Notes: a model not told the origin generated them from the letters alone. DNA of 64,000 bases from Ornithinibacillus caprae (GCF_009728145.1 NZ_WOCA01000001.1:470368-534367); one strand, 5' to 3'; positions 35,466 through 45,196 are shown, numbered from the stretch's first letter. Translations and numbers: made by a program.

Positions 35466-36758
35466 TTGAAAACGACAATCGCTAAAGTATCAGAATATGA
35501 AGGACAAACAGTAACAATTGGTGCATGGCTTGCTAATAAACGATCAAGTGGTAAAATAGCATTTTTACAACTACGTGATGGAACTGGATTTATGCAAGGA
35601 GTTGTAGTTAAAAACGACGTTGAAGAAGAAATATTTAATCTTGCTAAAAACATAACTCAGGAATCATCCATGTACATAACAGGGAAAATTGTAGAAGATT
35701 CCCGTTCACCATTAGGTTATGAAATGCAAGTAGAAACGATCGAACTTATCCATGAAGCAGTTGATTACCCAATTACACCGAAGGAGCACGGTACGGAGTT
35801 TTTAATGGATCATCGTCACTTATGGCTTCGTTCGAAACGACAGCATGCTATCATGAAAGTTCGTAATGAGATTATACGTGCAACATATCAGTTCTTCAAT
35901 GAAAACGGATATGTAAAGGTAGATCCACCAATTTTAACGGGGTCATCCGCGGAAGGAACAACAGAATTGTTCCACACGAAATATTTCGAAGAGGAAGCAT
36001 ACTTATCACAGAGTGGTCAGTTGTACATGGAAGCTGCTGCAATGGCACTAGGAAAGGTGTTCTCTTTTGGTCCAACCTTCCGTGCAGAAAAGTCAAAAAC
36101 ACGTAGACATTTAATTGAATTTTGGATGATTGAACCTGAAATGGCTTTTGTTGAACATGCAGAAAGTCTTGAAATTCAAGAACAGTATGTAAGCTTTATC
36201 GTTCAATCCGTATTGGAGAATTGTAAATTAGAATTAGAAACATTAGGTCGCGATACATCGAAGCTAGAAAATATAAAAGCACCTTTCCCGAGAATTTCCT
36301 ATGATGATGCAATTGAATTATTAAAGGAAAAAGGATTTACAGATATAGAGTGGGGAGAAGATTTTGGTGCTCCTCATGAAACCGCAATTGCTGAGAGCTT
36401 TGATAAACCAGTATTTATTACAAATTATCCAGCGGACATTAAAGCATTCTATATGCAGCCACATCCTGAAAGACCAGAAGTTGTTTTATGTGCTGACCTT
36501 ATTGCACCGGAAGGCTATGGTGAAATAATTGGTGGGTCGGAACGGATTAATGATTTAGAGTTAATGAAAGAAAGATATGAACAACATGGACTCAGTGGAG
36601 ACGCATATAAATGGTACCTAGAATTAAGACAGTATGGAAGTGTGCCACATTCAGGATTTGGTTTAGGATTAGAAAGAACAGTTGCTTGGTTATCAGGAGT
36701 TGACCATGTTCGTGAAACAATTCCATTTCCTCGTCTACTTAACCGTCTATATCCTTAA
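35466..36758 (+). CDS. asnS: Asparaginyl-tRNA synthetase
   Basis: AsnS charges tRNA-Asn. The 430-residue class IIb enzyme has an N-terminal OB fold with [20 protein letters not shown], motif 2 [19 protein letters not shown] and motif 3 [13 protein letters not shown], ending [10 protein letters not shown]. The start is TTG 35466, 6 bases after GGAGGTAA. No T-box leader lies in the short 36-base gap to aspB. Nearly identical in layout to B. subtilis AsnS. Confidence 0.97.
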   Translation: MKTTIAKVSEYEGQTVTIGAWLANKRSSGKIAFLQLRDGTGFMQGVVVKNDVEEEIFNLAKNITQESSMYITGKIVEDSRSPLGYEMQVETIELIHEAVDYPITPKEHGTEFLMDHRHLWLRSKRQHAIMKVRNEIIRATYQFFNENGYVKVDPPILTGSSAEGTTELFHTKYFEEEAYLSQSGQLYMEAAAMALGKVFSFGPTFRAEKSKTRRHLIEFWMIEPEMAFVEHAESLEIQEQYVSFIVQSVLENCKLELETLGRDTSKLENIKAPFPRISYDDAIELLKEKGFTDIEWGEDFGAPHETAIAESFDKPVFITNYPADIKAFYMQPHPERPEVVLCADLIAPEGYGEIIGGSERINDLELMKERYEQHGLSGDAYKWYLELRQYGSVPHSGFGLGLERTVAWLSGVDHVRETIPFPRLLNRLYP

Positions 36759-36837
36759 TAAAAAGTAAGAAACGTTACTTATCTGGTTACCATCTAGTTT
36801 AAAAATAGTCCAGAAAGCTATTATTTCTACTTCATAT

Positions 36838-36875
36838 AAAATCCCTTGCAATGAAATATGCGAGGGATTTTATTG
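36838..36875 (+). terminator. Terminator after asnS
   Basis: AAAATCCCT (36838-36846) pairs with AGGGATTTT (36863-36871), extended by GC/GC inside, followed by T-rich sequence. Confidence 0.82.
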
Positions 36876-36923
36876 TTCGATAAATAGGTAGAACATGCTA
36901 TACTAATGAGGAGGTGTAAGCAT

Positions 36924-37607
36924 ATGACAAAAACCATACCAATTCAACAAATATTGCTAAATCAACTATCAATTCCAGAAAAACTTATTACGTCTTATCA
37001 TAAATTAGGCCTAAATGAGACAGAGCTTATGGTAATTATTCAAATATATCGCTTTATTAATCAAAACAATTTTTTTCCAACACCAAGTGAATTATCATCC
37101 TATTTAACAATTGAGGAGAAAGACTGCGCTAAAATTTTAAGGAAATTGATGCAAAAAAGTATATTAACGATTGAGCAGCTTGAAAACGAGCAAAACCAAT
37201 TGTCTGAAGCTTATTCATTAGAACCACTTTGGGAAAGGCTTTATTCTATACAAGAAGAAAAAAAGGAAGAGCAGCTAGAAGGCACCTTATTTATTCTATT
37301 TGAGCAGGAGTTTGGAAGGCCATTATCACCTTTTGAAATTGAAACAATAAATACCTGGCTAGATGAAGATGAAATATCTCCTGCATTGATAAAAGCTGGA
37401 CTTAGAGAATCAGTTTTAATGAGTAAATTAAACTTTAAATATATTGATCGTATCCTTCGTGAATGGAAAAGAAAAGGAATCCACACCGTAGAACAAGCAC
37501 GAGAAGCTAGTAAGAATTTTCATGGGAAGAACCCATCCTACAATCAAGAAACTAAAAAGGAGAGAGATACTTCCTTTTATTATAACTGGCTAGAAGGGGA
37601 AGAGTAA
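36924..37607 (+). CDS. dnaD: Replication initiation protein DnaD
   Basis: DnaD remodels DNA and helps load helicase at oriC and in restart. The 227-residue protein has an N-terminal winged-helix DDBH1 domain (about 1-110, with LGLNETELMVIIQIYRFI) and a C-terminal DDBH2 domain with the YxxxIxxxW-type segment (YIDRILREWKRKGIHT). ATG 36924 follows GAGGAGGTG. TTCGAT-N17-TATACT at 36876-36904 could be its promoter but would leave a very short leader. nth follows after 3 bases. Confidence 0.93.
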   Translation: MTKTIPIQQILLNQLSIPEKLITSYHKLGLNETELMVIIQIYRFINQNNFFPTPSELSSYLTIEEKDCAKILRKLMQKSILTIEQLENEQNQLSEAYSLEPLWERLYSIQEEKKEEQLEGTLFILFEQEFGRPLSPFEIETINTWLDEDEISPALIKAGLRESVLMSKLNFKYIDRILREWKRKGIHTVEQAREASKNFHGKNPSYNQETKKERDTSFYYNWLEGEE

Positions 37608-37610
37608 CAA

Positions 37611-38267
37611 ATGCTAAATAAAAAACAAATTCGATTTTGTTTAGATGAAATGGAGAAAATGTTTCCAAATGCAGATTGTGAATTAACCCATTCCAATCCA
37701 TTTGAGCTTGTAATCGCTGTATTATTATCTGCACAATGTACGGATGTTTTAGTGAATAAGGTGACAAAAGATTTATTTAAGAAATATAAAACACCAGAAG
37801 ATTATTTAAATGTATCGCTTGAAGAACTTCAAAATGATATTCGTTCCATTGGATTATACCGCAACAAAGCAAAGAACATTCAAAAGCTATGCAACGTATT
37901 ACTTGATGAATACGGTGGAGAAGTACCAAGTTCTAAGGCTGAATTAGAAAAACTAGCAGGAGTAGGAAGAAAAACTGCTAATGTAGTTGCTTCAGTAGCG
38001 TTTGGTGAACCAGCCATTGCAGTAGATACACATGTTGAACGTGTTTCCAAACGTTTGGGGATCTGCAGGTGGAAAGACTCAGTACTAGAAGTAGAAAAAA
38101 CACTAATGAAAAAAGTACCAAAGAACGAATGGAGCGTTACGCATCATCGGATGATCTTCTTTGGCCGTTATCACTGCAAAGCAAAAAATCCAAATTGTTC
38201 GGAATGCCCATTATTAGAAGTGTGTAGGGAAGGGCAGAAGAGAATGAAAAAAGAAAATGCAAGCTAA
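37611..38267 (+). CDS. nth: Endonuclease III
   Basis: Nth is a bifunctional DNA glycosylase/AP lyase for oxidised pyrimidines. The 218-residue protein has the helix-hairpin-helix LAGVGRKTANVVASVAFG with catalytic Lys (GRKT) near 118 and Asp (AVDTHVERVSKRLG) near 137, and the 4Fe-4S loop with CKAKNPNCSECPLLEVC near 187-203. ypoC, which follows in B. subtilis, is absent; converging ponA comes next. Confidence 0.96.
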   Translation: MLNKKQIRFCLDEMEKMFPNADCELTHSNPFELVIAVLLSAQCTDVLVNKVTKDLFKKYKTPEDYLNVSLEELQNDIRSIGLYRNKAKNIQKLCNVLLDEYGGEVPSSKAELEKLAGVGRKTANVVASVAFGEPAIAVDTHVERVSKRLGICRWKDSVLEVEKTLMKKVPKNEWSVTHHRMIFFGRYHCKAKNPNCSECPLLEVCREGQKRMKKENAS

Positions 38268-38269
38268 CA

Positions 38270-38303
38270 AAAGGCGGATATTCTTGAAAGAATATCCGCC
38301 TTT
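38270..38303. terminator. Bidirectional terminator between nth and ponA
   Basis: A perfect 16-bp stem (38270-38285 / 38288-38303) with A and T outer ends serves both converging genes. Confidence 0.88.
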
Positions 38304-38315
38304 GATTGTAAAATA

Positions 38316-41030
38316 TTAAGAGTCTTCTTCATCGTTATGCTCATCGTCATCTTCGTTTCCTCCATTGTCACCGTCATCTTCGTTTCCTCCATTGTCACCG
38401 TCAACTGGTTCATCTTCCTCATCATCAGGTGCACCAGCTGCTGGTACTTCAACGGTTACTCTTCGCGATTCACCAGGAACATTTTCGTTTGCTCCATTCT
38501 TGCCAATTGGGGTGATGGTAATTGTATAGGTGGTTCCTGCTTGAACTCCACTAATTTCAATACCATTTCTCTCAACCGTTTGTGTTTGATTATTTGGTTC
38601 AACGAAGACTTCAAAGCTTACAGGAGGTCCATTATAGCCCCATGATACATCTATAATATTCTTATCTGCATCATAATAGGCATCCAAACCATCGACAGAA
38701 GGAATATTACCTTCATCAGGTTCATCTTCTCGTTCAACCGTAACCTTTGTGGTTCTAGCTTCACTTCTGTTAGAATCATCATCATTACTTACTGCAACAA
38801 CTTGAATTTCATACTCTGTACCTTCAGCAAGCTCGGAAATTTCGATAGCTTTTTCTTCTGTTGTTGATAATGTTTGCATTTGTCCACCATCGATACTAGC
38901 ACTAATTTCAAAGGATACATCTTCATCCGAATCATACTTCCATTCAACCATTATTGAATCATTTCCTGTACTATAAGTCGCTTTAAGATCTTTTACAGGA
39001 TCTAGTTGATCATACTTTTCAGAGGTAGACTTCGGTTCTGTACCTTTTACAAATAGCTCTTTTACTATTTGCGAGCTAGGAGTATAATCACTAGGGAGTT
39101 TAGCTGGATTTGATCCTTTTTCTATAGCAACTTCAACCACTGAATCAGGTCTTTCAAAATCTGGAGTCTCGATATCTTTGGATATTTCAGTCATGGTGTG
39201 CTTAAACAATTGTTGGGCATATGTTTTACTACCCTCTATAGCTGAATTATCTGGATACCCAGTCCAAATCGTCATAGTATAATTCGTCGTATAACCACTG
39301 AACCAAGAATCCTTCGCTTTTCCATCTTCACGGTTAGTTGTACCAGTTTTACCTGCAACATGCAGTCCTGGCACATTTGCAGTCGTTCCACTACCATTGG
39401 ATACAACTGATTTAAGCATATCTGTAATCATAAAAGCAGTAAAATCAGACATTGCAACTTCTGGTTCTGATTTAAATTCCCTTGTTTCTCCATCCGCAAA
39501 TACAACTTTTGTAATAGCATAAGGATCGCTATAGATTCCTTCATTCCCAAATGCTCGGTAAGCCCCTGCTAATTGAAGGGGAGTGACTTGGGTAGAAGTT
39601 CCACCAATTGCTTCACCAATTTGTCTGGTTTCAAGAGGAATACCTAGACCTTCAGAAAAAGGTGCAGCAGCGTCGAATCCTGTTTCCTCCAAGGTTTTCA
39701 ATGCTGGAATATTATAAGAATAAGCTAGTGCTGTGCGCATAGAAACCCATCCATGGAAAGTACCATCAAAATTATAAACAGAATGATCTCCAATTTCATA
39801 TGGTTTATCATCATTTATTTGATGATATGTTGATAATTTATTATTTTCAATGGCAGGCCCATAAACGACGACTGGCTTAATTGTAGAACCTGGTTGGCGA
39901 CCATCACCATCAATAGCATAGTTCCATCCATCATTACCAGTACCATTTCTGCTTCCACCAATCGCACGAATCGCACCAGTTTTCGTATCTAAAACAACAA
40001 GACCTGCTTGAAATGCATCATCTGGATATTTAATTGGATTTTCTTCACTATCAGTTAATAAAAATTCAACATACTCTTGAATGTCTGTATCTATTGTTGT
40101 GTGGATTTCTAATCCGTCTGTATAAATATCTGCACCATCAAGCTTTTCTCTAACTTCTTTTCTTACTTGTTGTAGAAATGCTTCATAAGGTGTTGAATCA
40201 GGACGATCCTCTCTTAGAAGGGAAGTCACATCGACTTCTAACGCTTCATCTGCTTCCTCTTGGCTAATCTTGTCATGACGAACCATTAACTTTAGAACAG
40301 TTTCCATTCTTGTTTTTGTTAAATCAGGATTTTCAAATGGATTATAAGCAGTAGGTCGTTGTGGTAGACCAGCTAATATAGCCGCTTCAGGTAACGTAAG
40401 CTCATTTAAATCCGTTTTTCCAAAATAAGTTTCTGCAGCCTGAGCGACTCCATAAGCACCGCTTCCATAGAAAATCTTATTTAAATACATTTCCATAATT
40501 TCTTCTTTCGAATATTCGCGTTCTAATTTTAATGCTAACCATTGTTCTTGAACTTTAATGCTTATTTTCTTATCTGGGGTTAAAAATGATTTTTCTACTA
40601 CCTGCTGTGTAATAGTACTTGCACCTTCTGAACCGAAGCCATTTCGAAGGTTTCCAATTACTGCACCACCAATTCGTCTTAGATCAATTCCAGCGTGTTC
40701 AAAGAATCTTGCATCCTCCGTAGCAGTTACAGCATCAATTAACACTTGAGGTAGATCATCATATTCAATTTTCGTTCGCTTTTCCCCACCGTCTAATTTA
40801 GCGATTACTTCACCATCTTTATCAAGTACGCTGGAAGATAATGGATCTGATAACTTTGATGCATCAATTTCTGGTGCTGTGACAATATAATACGTAAATA
40901 GTGTTGCTACACCTATACCTATTGCTAAAACAAATATGAGTACAGATAATAATATTTTTTTCCAAATTGGTTTCTTTTTGGCTTTTCGTTGTTTTCGTCG
41001 TGCAGTACGAGACTGGCTATTTTCTGCCAT
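38316..41030 (-). CDS. ponA: Penicillin-binding protein 1A/1 (class A)
   Basis: This bifunctional wall synthase has 904 residues. After a basic cytoplasmic tail and one membrane helix (about 26-50) comes the GT51 glycosyltransferase with catalytic Glu in TATEDARFFEHAGID, then the transpeptidase with SxxK (GSTIKP), SxN (SYN) and KTGTT motifs. The C-terminus carries two fibronectin type III-like modules (about 670-860) and an acidic Asn/Gly/Asp tail containing a 9-residue repeat. RBS on the minus strand is GGAGGTAGTGAGCA. recU is encoded 17 bases upstream and co-transcribed, as in B. subtilis. Confidence 0.96.
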   Translation of the reverse strand: MAENSQSRTARRKQRKAKKKPIWKKILLSVLIFVLAIGIGVATLFTYYIVTAPEIDASKLSDPLSSSVLDKDGEVIAKLDGGEKRTKIEYDDLPQVLIDAVTATEDARFFEHAGIDLRRIGGAVIGNLRNGFGSEGASTITQQVVEKSFLTPDKKISIKVQEQWLALKLEREYSKEEIMEMYLNKIFYGSGAYGVAQAAETYFGKTDLNELTLPEAAILAGLPQRPTAYNPFENPDLTKTRMETVLKLMVRHDKISQEEADEALEVDVTSLLREDRPDSTPYEAFLQQVRKEVREKLDGADIYTDGLEIHTTIDTDIQEYVEFLLTDSEENPIKYPDDAFQAGLVVLDTKTGAIRAIGGSRNGTGNDGWNYAIDGDGRQPGSTIKPVVVYGPAIENNKLSTYHQINDDKPYEIGDHSVYNFDGTFHGWVSMRTALAYSYNIPALKTLEETGFDAAAPFSEGLGIPLETRQIGEAIGGTSTQVTPLQLAGAYRAFGNEGIYSDPYAITKVVFADGETREFKSEPEVAMSDFTAFMITDMLKSVVSNGSGTTANVPGLHVAGKTGTTNREDGKAKDSWFSGYTTNYTMTIWTGYPDNSAIEGSKTYAQQLFKHTMTEISKDIETPDFERPDSVVEVAIEKGSNPAKLPSDYTPSSQIVKELFVKGTEPKSTSEKYDQLDPVKDLKATYSTGNDSIMVEWKYDSDEDVSFEISASIDGGQMQTLSTTEEKAIEISELAEGTEYEIQVVAVSNDDDSNRSEARTTKVTVEREDEPDEGNIPSVDGLDAYYDADKNIIDVSWGYNGPPVSFEVFVEPNNQTQTVERNGIEISGVQAGTTYTITITPIGKNGANENVPGESRRVTVEVPAAGAPDDEEDEPVDGDNGGNEDDGDNGGNEDDDEHNDEEDS
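38346..38399. repeat. Two tandem 27-bp repeats in ponA tail
   Basis: Units 38346-38372 and 38373-38399 are identical. On the minus strand each encodes GDNGGNEDD, giving the PBP an acidic low-complexity end. Such in-frame repeats can change copy number between strains. Confidence 0.85.
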
Positions 41031-41047
41031 TGCTCACTACCTCCATT

Positions 41048-41632
41048 CTAAAAATAAAGCTTATCTATAATTGATAAATAGTCAACCCTTATTTGATAAT
41101 GAAAAGGGATTAATACCCCAGATTGTTTGATTTGTTGATATGGTATAGATTTTCTACCATCTTTTTGCTTTTCATACCAGTATGGGATTAACTTTTCTGC
41201 TGGAAAAAAGTAAGTTTCATCAAATATAGAAAAGCGAATAAGAAAAAAACAAATTCCTCCATGCCTTATGATTGATTCCATATGGCTGATTTGGTGTTCA
41301 TGAACATTAGCTAAAGGGAATAATGTTTTATTTCTTGTCTCTTTTGCTTCAAAATCGATATACCTATTTTTGTAGATACCATTGTAATCAGTAGTAGAAG
41401 CTTGTTTAAAATATGCCTCTGTAATAACAGCAGCACTTCGTTTAGGATATTTTACATTAACAATTTGAACTGGTGTAGGCTTTTTATGAATTACTGCTTT
41501 ATCTGTATCTAAATAATACGTATTTGTAACATTAATATCTGCTTCTAAAGACATTCCACGATTGCTGTATTCTTGATTATGTTTGATTGAACTCTGATGA
41601 ATGCTTTTTTTCTTTCCATTTGGATAGTTCAC
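41048..41632 (-). CDS. recU: Holliday junction resolvase RecU
   Basis: RecU cleaves Holliday junctions in recombination and chromosome segregation. The 194-residue protein has [13 protein letters not shown], the conserved [18 protein letters not shown], and the nuclease core with [21 protein letters not shown] (Asp, Glu and Lys catalytic residues). GTG start at 41632 follows AGGAGGACAAAGA. The pair recU-ponA is an old conserved operon. Confidence 0.96.
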   Translation of the reverse strand: MNYPNGKKKSIHQSSIKHNQEYSNRGMSLEADINVTNTYYLDTDKAVIHKKPTPVQIVNVKYPKRSAAVITEAYFKQASTTDYNGIYKNRYIDFEAKETRNKTLFPLANVHEHQISHMESIIRHGGICFFLIRFSIFDETYFFPAEKLIPYWYEKQKDGRKSIPYQQIKQSGVLIPFHYQIRVDYLSIIDKLYF

Positions 41633-41726
41633 TCTTTGTCCTCCTAGCGTATTACAGTATCATATCAGAAAAAACCTACATTGTAATTCTTGAATTATTG
41701 GTGTACTGCAGAAAGTAGGTATCTAA

Positions 41727-42677
41727 TTGTATACAGGTCGGAGTAAACAAGACTATTTATATTATATAACAAAACTAACTAAGAAGCATAATTTAGATAA
41801 CATTTCGCGGACGAAAGCCTATCAACAATTTTATATGCATTTCCCTGAGATTCAATGGGCTTTGCTTGCTAGTGTTGTTTCAAGAAATGCTGGATGGAAT
41901 ATGACAGATTTGTGTCTACCGTCATATAAAGAAATGCTAAGTGCCAAAGAAAGAGAGCAGCTATTTATGACGTATGAACGTGCGAACTGGCTAATATTCT
42001 CTGACGCTTTTCCTCAATTACTTATCTATAAGCTATCAAGAAAGTTTCATCAGCCTTTATTCCATCTATTAAAAAAATATCATGTGTCTAGTTATATGAT
42101 TAACGAATGGTTTTATTTTTGGGAAACAGGCGATAGAGAACGCCTAATGATTGCTCTTATTATTAATGAACAAAACGTTATTCAGGAACCGGTAATTAAT
42201 CAAAGCTATTTTAAACACCATGTCTTCTTACGATTACCATATTTACTTCAGGATTTCTTAATGATGAATGCAGTTTTAATTCCTACTAGGTCTCCATCTA
42301 TTTATGGAAAGTTTGTACATGATTTTACGAAAATATCAAAACGTATCGAATTGGGAAAAAATCTTGCTTCCATTATTTTTTCAAAGGATGTTTACTCGAA
42401 GCTAATGGATTTTATCACATTTGTTGAACATACAGGTTCTAGAATAGATTATGAAAGGTTTTTGAATATTAATCCAAGTAATTCCCCATTTTTACGTATG
42501 GTATTTCCAGTTATAACACATCAGGATAAAATTCGAAAAGATTGGTATAAATTTGGGGGTGTTTCTAGGTCCTGGGTGCTACCTGTTACAGCTGAACCTA
42601 AAAAAATAGGGGAGATATTTTATAAGAAACGCCACTTGCTTTCTGCGTACTACCACATAAAGTTACTATTTAAATGA
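41727..42677 (+). CDS. yppC: YppC, DUF2515 family protein
   Basis: The 316-residue, mostly helical, Trp- and Tyr-rich protein begins (M)YTGRSKQDYLYYITKLTKKHNLDNISRTKAY. The pattern FPEIQWALLASVVSRNAGWNMTDL is typical of DUF2515 (B. subtilis YppC), found divergent to recU. No active site is recognised. The best start is TTG 41727, about 8 bases after GTAGGT. It is followed by a terminator facing sspM. Confidence 0.85.
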   Translation: MYTGRSKQDYLYYITKLTKKHNLDNISRTKAYQQFYMHFPEIQWALLASVVSRNAGWNMTDLCLPSYKEMLSAKEREQLFMTYERANWLIFSDAFPQLLIYKLSRKFHQPLFHLLKKYHVSSYMINEWFYFWETGDRERLMIALIINEQNVIQEPVINQSYFKHHVFLRLPYLLQDFLMMNAVLIPTRSPSIYGKFVHDFTKISKRIELGKNLASIIFSKDVYSKLMDFITFVEHTGSRIDYERFLNINPSNSPFLRMVFPVITHQDKIRKDWYKFGGVSRSWVLPVTAEPKKIGEIFYKKRHLLSAYYHIKLLFK

Positions 42678-42751
42678 CAGGTTCATTTTTGTCGTATTTA
42701 GGTATAGATTGCGACTTAGGAGAAACAATCTTATAGAAACATGCAACTAAT

Positions 42752-42780
42752 AAAAGGATTTGCAAATAGCAAATCCTTTT
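42752..42780. terminator. Terminator between yppC and sspM
   Basis: A perfect 12-bp stem (42752-42763 / 42769-42780) with A and T outer ends can terminate both convergent transcripts. A second small stem (TTTGCT/AGCAAA) lies near 42817-42833 closer to sspM. Confidence 0.82.
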
Positions 42781-42849
42781 ATTGGAAGAGAAAAAGTATA
42801 AACATACTAAACCCTTTGCTATATTTAGCAAAAGCAAAGCTTTCTAAAT

Positions 42850-42951
42850 TCAAGTAGATGGACGATTAGGTCCATTTAATTTTTTGTCACCTTTTTTTAG
42901 TGATTTACCATTCAATTCTTCTTTGCTTTTATTTTGTTGCTTGTTCTTCAT
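42850..42951 (-). CDS. sspM: Small acid-soluble spore protein M
   Basis: The 33-residue, lysine-rich product ends KKLNGPNRPST, close to the end of B. subtilis SspM (34 residues, KKLGGPNRPST), and the gene lies after yppC in both. SspM is a minor spore core protein made in the forespore. The minus-strand start has AAAGGAGGTATTATA before ATG. A weak sigma-G-like pair, TGAACA and CATTTTT with a 17-base spacer, lies at 43022-42993 on the minus strand. It is too short for most gene finders. Confidence 0.85.
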   Translation of the reverse strand: MKNKQQNKSKEELNGKSLKKGDKKLNGPNRPST

Positions 42952-43111
42952 TATAATACCTCCTTTTTTTATAGTTTGTCTTATTTCCGTGAAAAAATGA
43001 GTTAAAGCACTAGTTTTGTTCAATGGATACTACTTTTGTCGAAAGGGAAGGAGTTTCTAAATCGTTCTTGAATTAGAATATAAAACAATTATAAATTGGG
43101 AGATGATGTGG

Positions 43112-43351
43112 ATGGAATTATATAATAAAAACGGTGTATTAAAAAAGGATTTTGAAACCCAATTACAATTATTAACGGATCAGGCACGATTAATTGACCA
43201 AAAGCTTTCCTTAAAAATAGATCATGAAATTAGTAATCAATTTGAACAGCATCAGCAACGCGTAAAGAAAACGGAAAATCTATACAAGAAGCTGTATCAT
43301 AGACGTATCGCATTACCGGTATATAGCACTTCTAATCGAAAACTTTCCTAG
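43112..43351 (+). CDS. Small coiled-coil-like protein of unknown function
   Basis: The 79-residue protein MELYNKNGVLKKDFETQLQL... is highly charged, helical and without membrane segments; heptad-like spacing suggests a short coiled coil. TTGGGAGATG lies upstream of ATG 43112. It takes the place of yppD before yppE, but I cannot confirm homology to YppD. Confidence 0.55.
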   Translation: MELYNKNGVLKKDFETQLQLLTDQARLIDQKLSLKIDHEISNQFEQHQQRVKKTENLYKKLYHRRIALPVYSTSNRKLS

Positions 43352-43429
43352 TACAATTTAATTTTGTGCCTTATTTATTATTATCTGATACAGTAGTAAA
43401 TGAAATAATAAAAAAGGCAGGTTTGTTAA

Positions 43430-43780
43430 ATGGATTTAACTACTATAACACAGCAGCTCAAAGAACATTTAGATCGACTAAAGGCTGTATATGATAAAAA
43501 TGACCCACCAGAAAGTAACAATGATAAAGATTTTTTTTCCTATGTAAAGGAAAAAACAACTCCTATTTATGAGTTGTTAGCGGTATGGGAGGAAGAAGCC
43601 TTAAAGATTGTAAAAGAGGAGAAAATAAACGTACATCCTCATCAAATTACTTCTACTAGAGAAAATATGGAGCTTGTATTAATGCATAGCTATTATATTG
43701 ATGTTCGTAGAAAAAGATATATGGAACTTAATCGATCCATCCATTATATTTTTGATCAGCTTTTGCGAGAAATATCATAG
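43430..43780 (+). CDS. yppE: YppE, DUF1798 family protein
   Basis: The 116-residue helical protein contains NVHPHQITSTRENMELVLMH with three conserved histidines and ends DQLLREIS. It fits DUF1798 (B. subtilis YppE), known to be a four-helix bundle of unknown function. The order yppC-sspM-x-yppE is as in B. subtilis. RBS is AAAAAGGCAGG upstream of ATG. Confidence 0.8.
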   Translation: MDLTTITQQLKEHLDRLKAVYDKNDPPESNNDKDFFSYVKEKTTPIYELLAVWEEEALKIVKEEKINVHPHQITSTRENMELVLMHSYYIDVRRKRYMELNRSIHYIFDQLLREIS

Positions 43781-43806
43781 CGAAGAGTATAAGTGCGTTG
43801 TAATCC

Positions 43807-43835
43807 TTTACATTTACCTGTTATTTGTATATAAT
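43807..43835 (+). promoter_or_regulatory. Promoter for cdd
   Basis: TTTACA (43807-43812), 17 bases and a perfect TATAAT (43830-43835), 33 bases before cdd. Confidence 0.65.
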
Positions 43836-43867
43836 GACATTCCACAGATAGGAAAGGGGGCGTGGAA

Positions 43868-44263
43868 ATGTCTTATAATACATTAATAGAAGAAGCTAAA
43901 AAAATTCGTGAACAGGCATATGTTCCATACTCAAAATTCCCAGTAGGAGCTGCGCTACTTACTAAATCAGGAAAGGTATATACTGGTTGTAATATAGAAA
44001 ATGCAGCTTATCCAGTTACGTGTTGTGCAGAGCGTGTTGCGATCTTTAAAGCAATTGCAGATGGCGAAAAAGAATTTACAGAAATGGCTGTAGTTGCAAA
44101 TACTGAAAGACCTGTACCACCATGCGGCTCATGTAGACAAGTAATGGCAGAGTTTTTTAACAGTGAAATGTTCATTCATTTAACTAACCTAAAAGATGAT
44201 GTGAAATCAGTTAAAATGAAAGATTTATTACCTTTCTCTTTTCAACCAACGGATTTACAATAA
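43868..44263 (+). CDS. cdd: Cytidine deaminase
   Basis: Cdd deaminates cytidine and deoxycytidine in pyrimidine salvage. The 131-residue tetrameric-type enzyme has NIENAAYPVTCCAERVA with catalytic Cys-Ala-Glu near residues 52-54 and the second zinc motif PCGSCRQ near 86. ATG 43868 follows AAAGGGGGCGTGGAA. In B. subtilis cdd lies elsewhere (near era), so this is a local difference. Confidence 0.95.
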   Translation: MSYNTLIEEAKKIREQAYVPYSKFPVGAALLTKSGKVYTGCNIENAAYPVTCCAERVAIFKAIADGEKEFTEMAVVANTERPVPPCGSCRQVMAEFFNSEMFIHLTNLKDDVKSVKMKDLLPFSFQPTDLQ

Positions 44264-44278
44264 ATAAATATATCGATA

Positions 44279-44315
44279 AAAATAAGAAGCTATTTTTCAG
44301 CTTCTTATTTTTTTG
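44279..44315 (+). terminator. Terminator after cdd
   Basis: A perfect 13-bp stem (44279-44291 / 44299-44311) with a 7-base loop is followed by T's. Confidence 0.88.
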
Positions 44316-44323
44316 ATATAATA

Positions 44324-44352
44324 TTAAATAGAGCTTGTACATATAGTATAAT
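44324..44352 (+). promoter_or_regulatory. Promoter for gpsB
   Basis: TTAAAT (44324-44329), 17 bases and TATAAT (44347-44352), 69 bases before the gpsB start. Confidence 0.5.
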
Positions 44353-44420
44353 AACATTGCAAAAATTAGATACAACAAGAACAAATATATATTTTCAATA
44401 ATTATGAGGTGATGATTGTC

Positions 44421-44729
44421 ATGAGTCCAAGTAGAGTTCAGTTAACTGGAAAAGATATTTTAGAAAAAGATTTTAAAACAGCAATGAGAGGGTATAATCA
44501 AGAAGAGGTAGATGAGTTTTTAGATGTAGTCATTCAAGATTATGAAGCATTCCAGCAAGAAATTGAACGACTAAAGCAAGAAAATGAACAGCTTAAAAAA
44601 CATACAGTTGAACAACCTAGAACAAGATCAGCTAATACGAATCATCAAGTGAACTATGATATCTTAAAACGTCTATCTAATTTAGAAAAAGCAGTTTTCG
44701 GAAATAAATTTGCTAACGCAGAATCATAA
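44421..44729 (+). CDS. gpsB: Cell-division regulator GpsB
   Basis: GpsB is a DivIVA paralogue that moves the class A PBP between septum and side wall. The 102-residue protein has the DivIVA-like membrane-binding start [30 protein letters not shown], a coiled coil (about 35-65) and the conserved C-terminal helix [20 protein letters not shown] 44421 follows GAGGTGATGATTGTC. Its known partner PonA is encoded 3.4 kb upstream. Confidence 0.95.
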   Translation: MSPSRVQLTGKDILEKDFKTAMRGYNQEEVDEFLDVVIQDYEAFQQEIERLKQENEQLKKHTVEQPRTRSANTNHQVNYDILKRLSNLEKAVFGNKFANAES

Positions 44730-44747
44730 AATTTACTAAAATTACCA

Positions 44748-44776
44748 ATGACATGTTTCGTGTAATATGGTAAGAT
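44748..44776 (+). promoter_or_regulatory. Promoter of rnpB
   Basis: ATGACA (44748-44753), 17 bases and TAAGAT (44771-44776). The predicted start (about 44784-44788) coincides with the expected mature 5' end of RNase P RNA. Confidence 0.55.
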
Positions 44777-44787
44777 TATTTTTAGAG

Positions 44788-45196
44788 TTAATTATTGAAT
44801 ACTCATGTAATCGCTGTTTGTGTAATACAAGCAGAGGAAAGTCCATGCTCACACAAACTGAGATGTTTGTAGTGTTCGTGCTTGACGAATTCATAAGTCA
44901 AGGTAACCTTAATGGTTAACGGCAGGGGAAATTCCTAAGTCCTATTGGATATGGAACGCGATCCTTGAAAGTGCCACAGTGACGTAGCTAGAGTGGAAAC
45001 ACTTTAGGTGGAACGAGGTAAACCCCACGAGTGAGCAACCCAAATAATGGTAGGGGCATCCTTTAGTAGGGAAATCAACCGAACAAGGGACAAGTTTTAC
45101 TTGTAGATAGATGATTACAACCTGCGTACGAGGCTGACCACCGTATGGAGTACAACGGTACAGAACATGGCTTATCGAGTATTCAATGGTCTGTCG
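44788..45196 (+). ncRNA. rnpB: RNase P RNA, B type
   Basis: The RNA is the catalytic part of RNase P, which trims tRNA 5' leaders. Universally conserved blocks are present in order: GAGGAAAGTCCATGCTC, then CATAAG, ACGGCAGG, GAAAGTGCCACAGTGACG, GTGGAACG.GGTAAACCCC, AACCCAAAT.ATGGTAGGGG, GATAGATGATT and ACAGAACATGGCTTA. The P1 helix forms between 44795-44804 and 45177-45186. Architecture is that of the Bacillus (B) type. Ends are estimated to within a few bases. Position after gpsB is as in B. subtilis. Confidence 0.95.
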
